From the NCBI GenBank assembly GCA_016201275.1, contig JACQDB010000161.1, positions 1 through 64,000 on the forward strand: DNA of 64,000 nucleotides, given 5' to 3'. Numbering within the stretch: the first letter of the stretch is position 1; the number at the start of each line of letters is the position of its first letter. A model generated the notes under the pieces. It was not told the origin of the DNA and searched no databases. It saw nothing but the letters and a program-made list of their open reading frames with translations. Made by a program: the position numbers and the translations under genes. Positions 63,500-64,000 of the stretch are shown here, piece after piece. The stretch is from Acidobacteriota bacterium (GTDB lineage: Bacteria > Acidobacteriota > Blastocatellia > UBA7656).

Positions 63500-64000
63500 A
63501 TGAGCAATCCGGTACTAGAAACGAATGCGAAGAATTTCCTGTGGGCAAGCGGTATCGAAGACACCTTTGTACCCCAAACCAAAGTCGGGCATCGCGCCCT
63601 TGATGAATATGAATTGATGGGGCATTACGAGCATTGGCGTGACGACCTCGCCTTGCTGCGCGAGTGCAAAATGCAGGGCGTGCGCTGGGGCGTTCCGTGG
63701 TATCGCGTGGAACCCGCGCCGGGCGAATTTGACTGGCGCTGGACCGATCAGGTGCTGCCCTACATCGTCGAAGAACTGGGCATCACGCCGATTATAGATT
63801 TAATGCACTACGGCTGCCCATTCTGGTTGCGCCGCGAATTTGCCAACGATCAATACGCCACCGCCGTGAGCCATTATGCCGAAGCCTTTGCGCGCCGCTA
63901 TCATCACCTGATCAAATTTTATACACCTTTGAACGAGCCTTTGGTCAATGCCTTGATGTGCGGCAAACGCGGCGTCTGGCCGCCGTATTGGAAAGGCGAC
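63500..64000 (+). CDS. GH1-like glycoside hydrolase (third of three), cut by window end
   Basis: The frame opens at ATG 63500 and stays open to the window end (167 codons). It begins with FLWASGIEDTF and holds GVRWGVPWYRVEP, IIDLMHYGCPFWLRRE and acid/base E146 in YTPLNEP, so it is the N-terminal third of a clan GH-A enzyme close to the proteins at 59818 and 52772. The ribosome site is weak (AAGGTG). It lies 109 bp after the GH43 gene on the same strand and may be co-transcribed. Confidence 0.85.
   Translation, partial: MSNPVLETNAKNFLWASGIEDTFVPQTKVGHRALDEYELMGHYEHWRDDLALLRECKMQGVRWGVPWYRVEPAPGEFDWRWTDQVLPYIVEELGITPIIDLMHYGCPFWLRREFANDQYATAVSHYAEAFARRYHHLIKFYTPLNEPLVNALMCGKRGVWPPYWKGD

Overview
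The window is about 64 kb of bacterial chromosome with moderately high GC. It probably comes from an Acidobacteriota member of the Blastocatellia type; this is inferred from the gene repertoire (exported M14 and M28 peptidases, MacA/MacB exporter, DUF4388-like proteins, many dispersed palindromes) and not from a marker gene. The only RNA gene seen is a tRNA-Ile2 with a CAT anticodon. There is no CRISPR array, prophage or complete insertion sequence. The last 38 codons of a transposase-like gene lie at the left edge.

Layout. 0.3-7 kb: a conserved hypothetical protein, miaA, and a MacA/MacB-type exporter operon. 7.4-9.4 kb: an ECF sigma factor, two paralogous small proteins of unknown function, and a Rieske protein between them. 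9.5-11 kb: two orphan secreted or membrane proteins. 11-20 kb: an M14 peptidase, a DHCW-type cupin, two tandem exported dual-specificity phosphatases, hemF, a methyltransferase gene interrupted by two adjacent in-frame TGA codons, and an M28 peptidase. 21-31 kb: an ECF sigma/ChrR-like anti-sigma pair, folD, two amidases, a four-repeat YARHG protein, an S41 peptidase, an ankyrin gene remnant and a lytic transglycosylase. 31.6-40 kb: a SurA/PpiD-like foldase, then a minus-strand set for surface glycans (TMTC-like TPR membrane protein, PTPS-related membrane protein, GT2-methyltransferase fusion). 41-46 kb: VOC protein, pseudogenes, a DUF11-like protein, a GNAT enzyme and a Gfo/Idh/MocA oxidoreductase. 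46.7-50.2 kb: an FAD oxidoreductase, DUF1365 and cyclopropane synthase operon. 51-52 kb: nadA overlapping a small ribbon-helix-helix-like gene. 52.8-64 kb: a galactose cluster with UDP-galactopyranose mutase, a glycosyltransferase, galK, galE, an SDR, three GH1-like glycosidases (the last cut by the window end) and a GH43 enzyme.

The spacers are unusually rich in structure. At least four families of roughly 65-127 bp palindromic elements recur, most with TA or TATA termini, which suggests non-autonomous MITE-like elements. There are also many single perfect inverted repeats. Several elements touch genes: one supplies the nadA stop codon, one ends a small reading frame, and one sits at the 3' end of a pseudogene.

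The most striking single observation is at 17.63 kb. Two halves of one class I methyltransferase are in the same frame, separated only by TGA TGA. Exactly 11 nt after the second TGA there is a 17-nt hairpin whose loop starts GGU, which is the geometry of the minimal bacterial selenocysteine insertion element. A second connection is functional: the sigma/ChrR-like pair and the FAD oxidoreductase-DUF1365-CFA synthase operon resemble regulator and target in the singlet-oxygen response of Rhodobacter. Both ideas are hypotheses.
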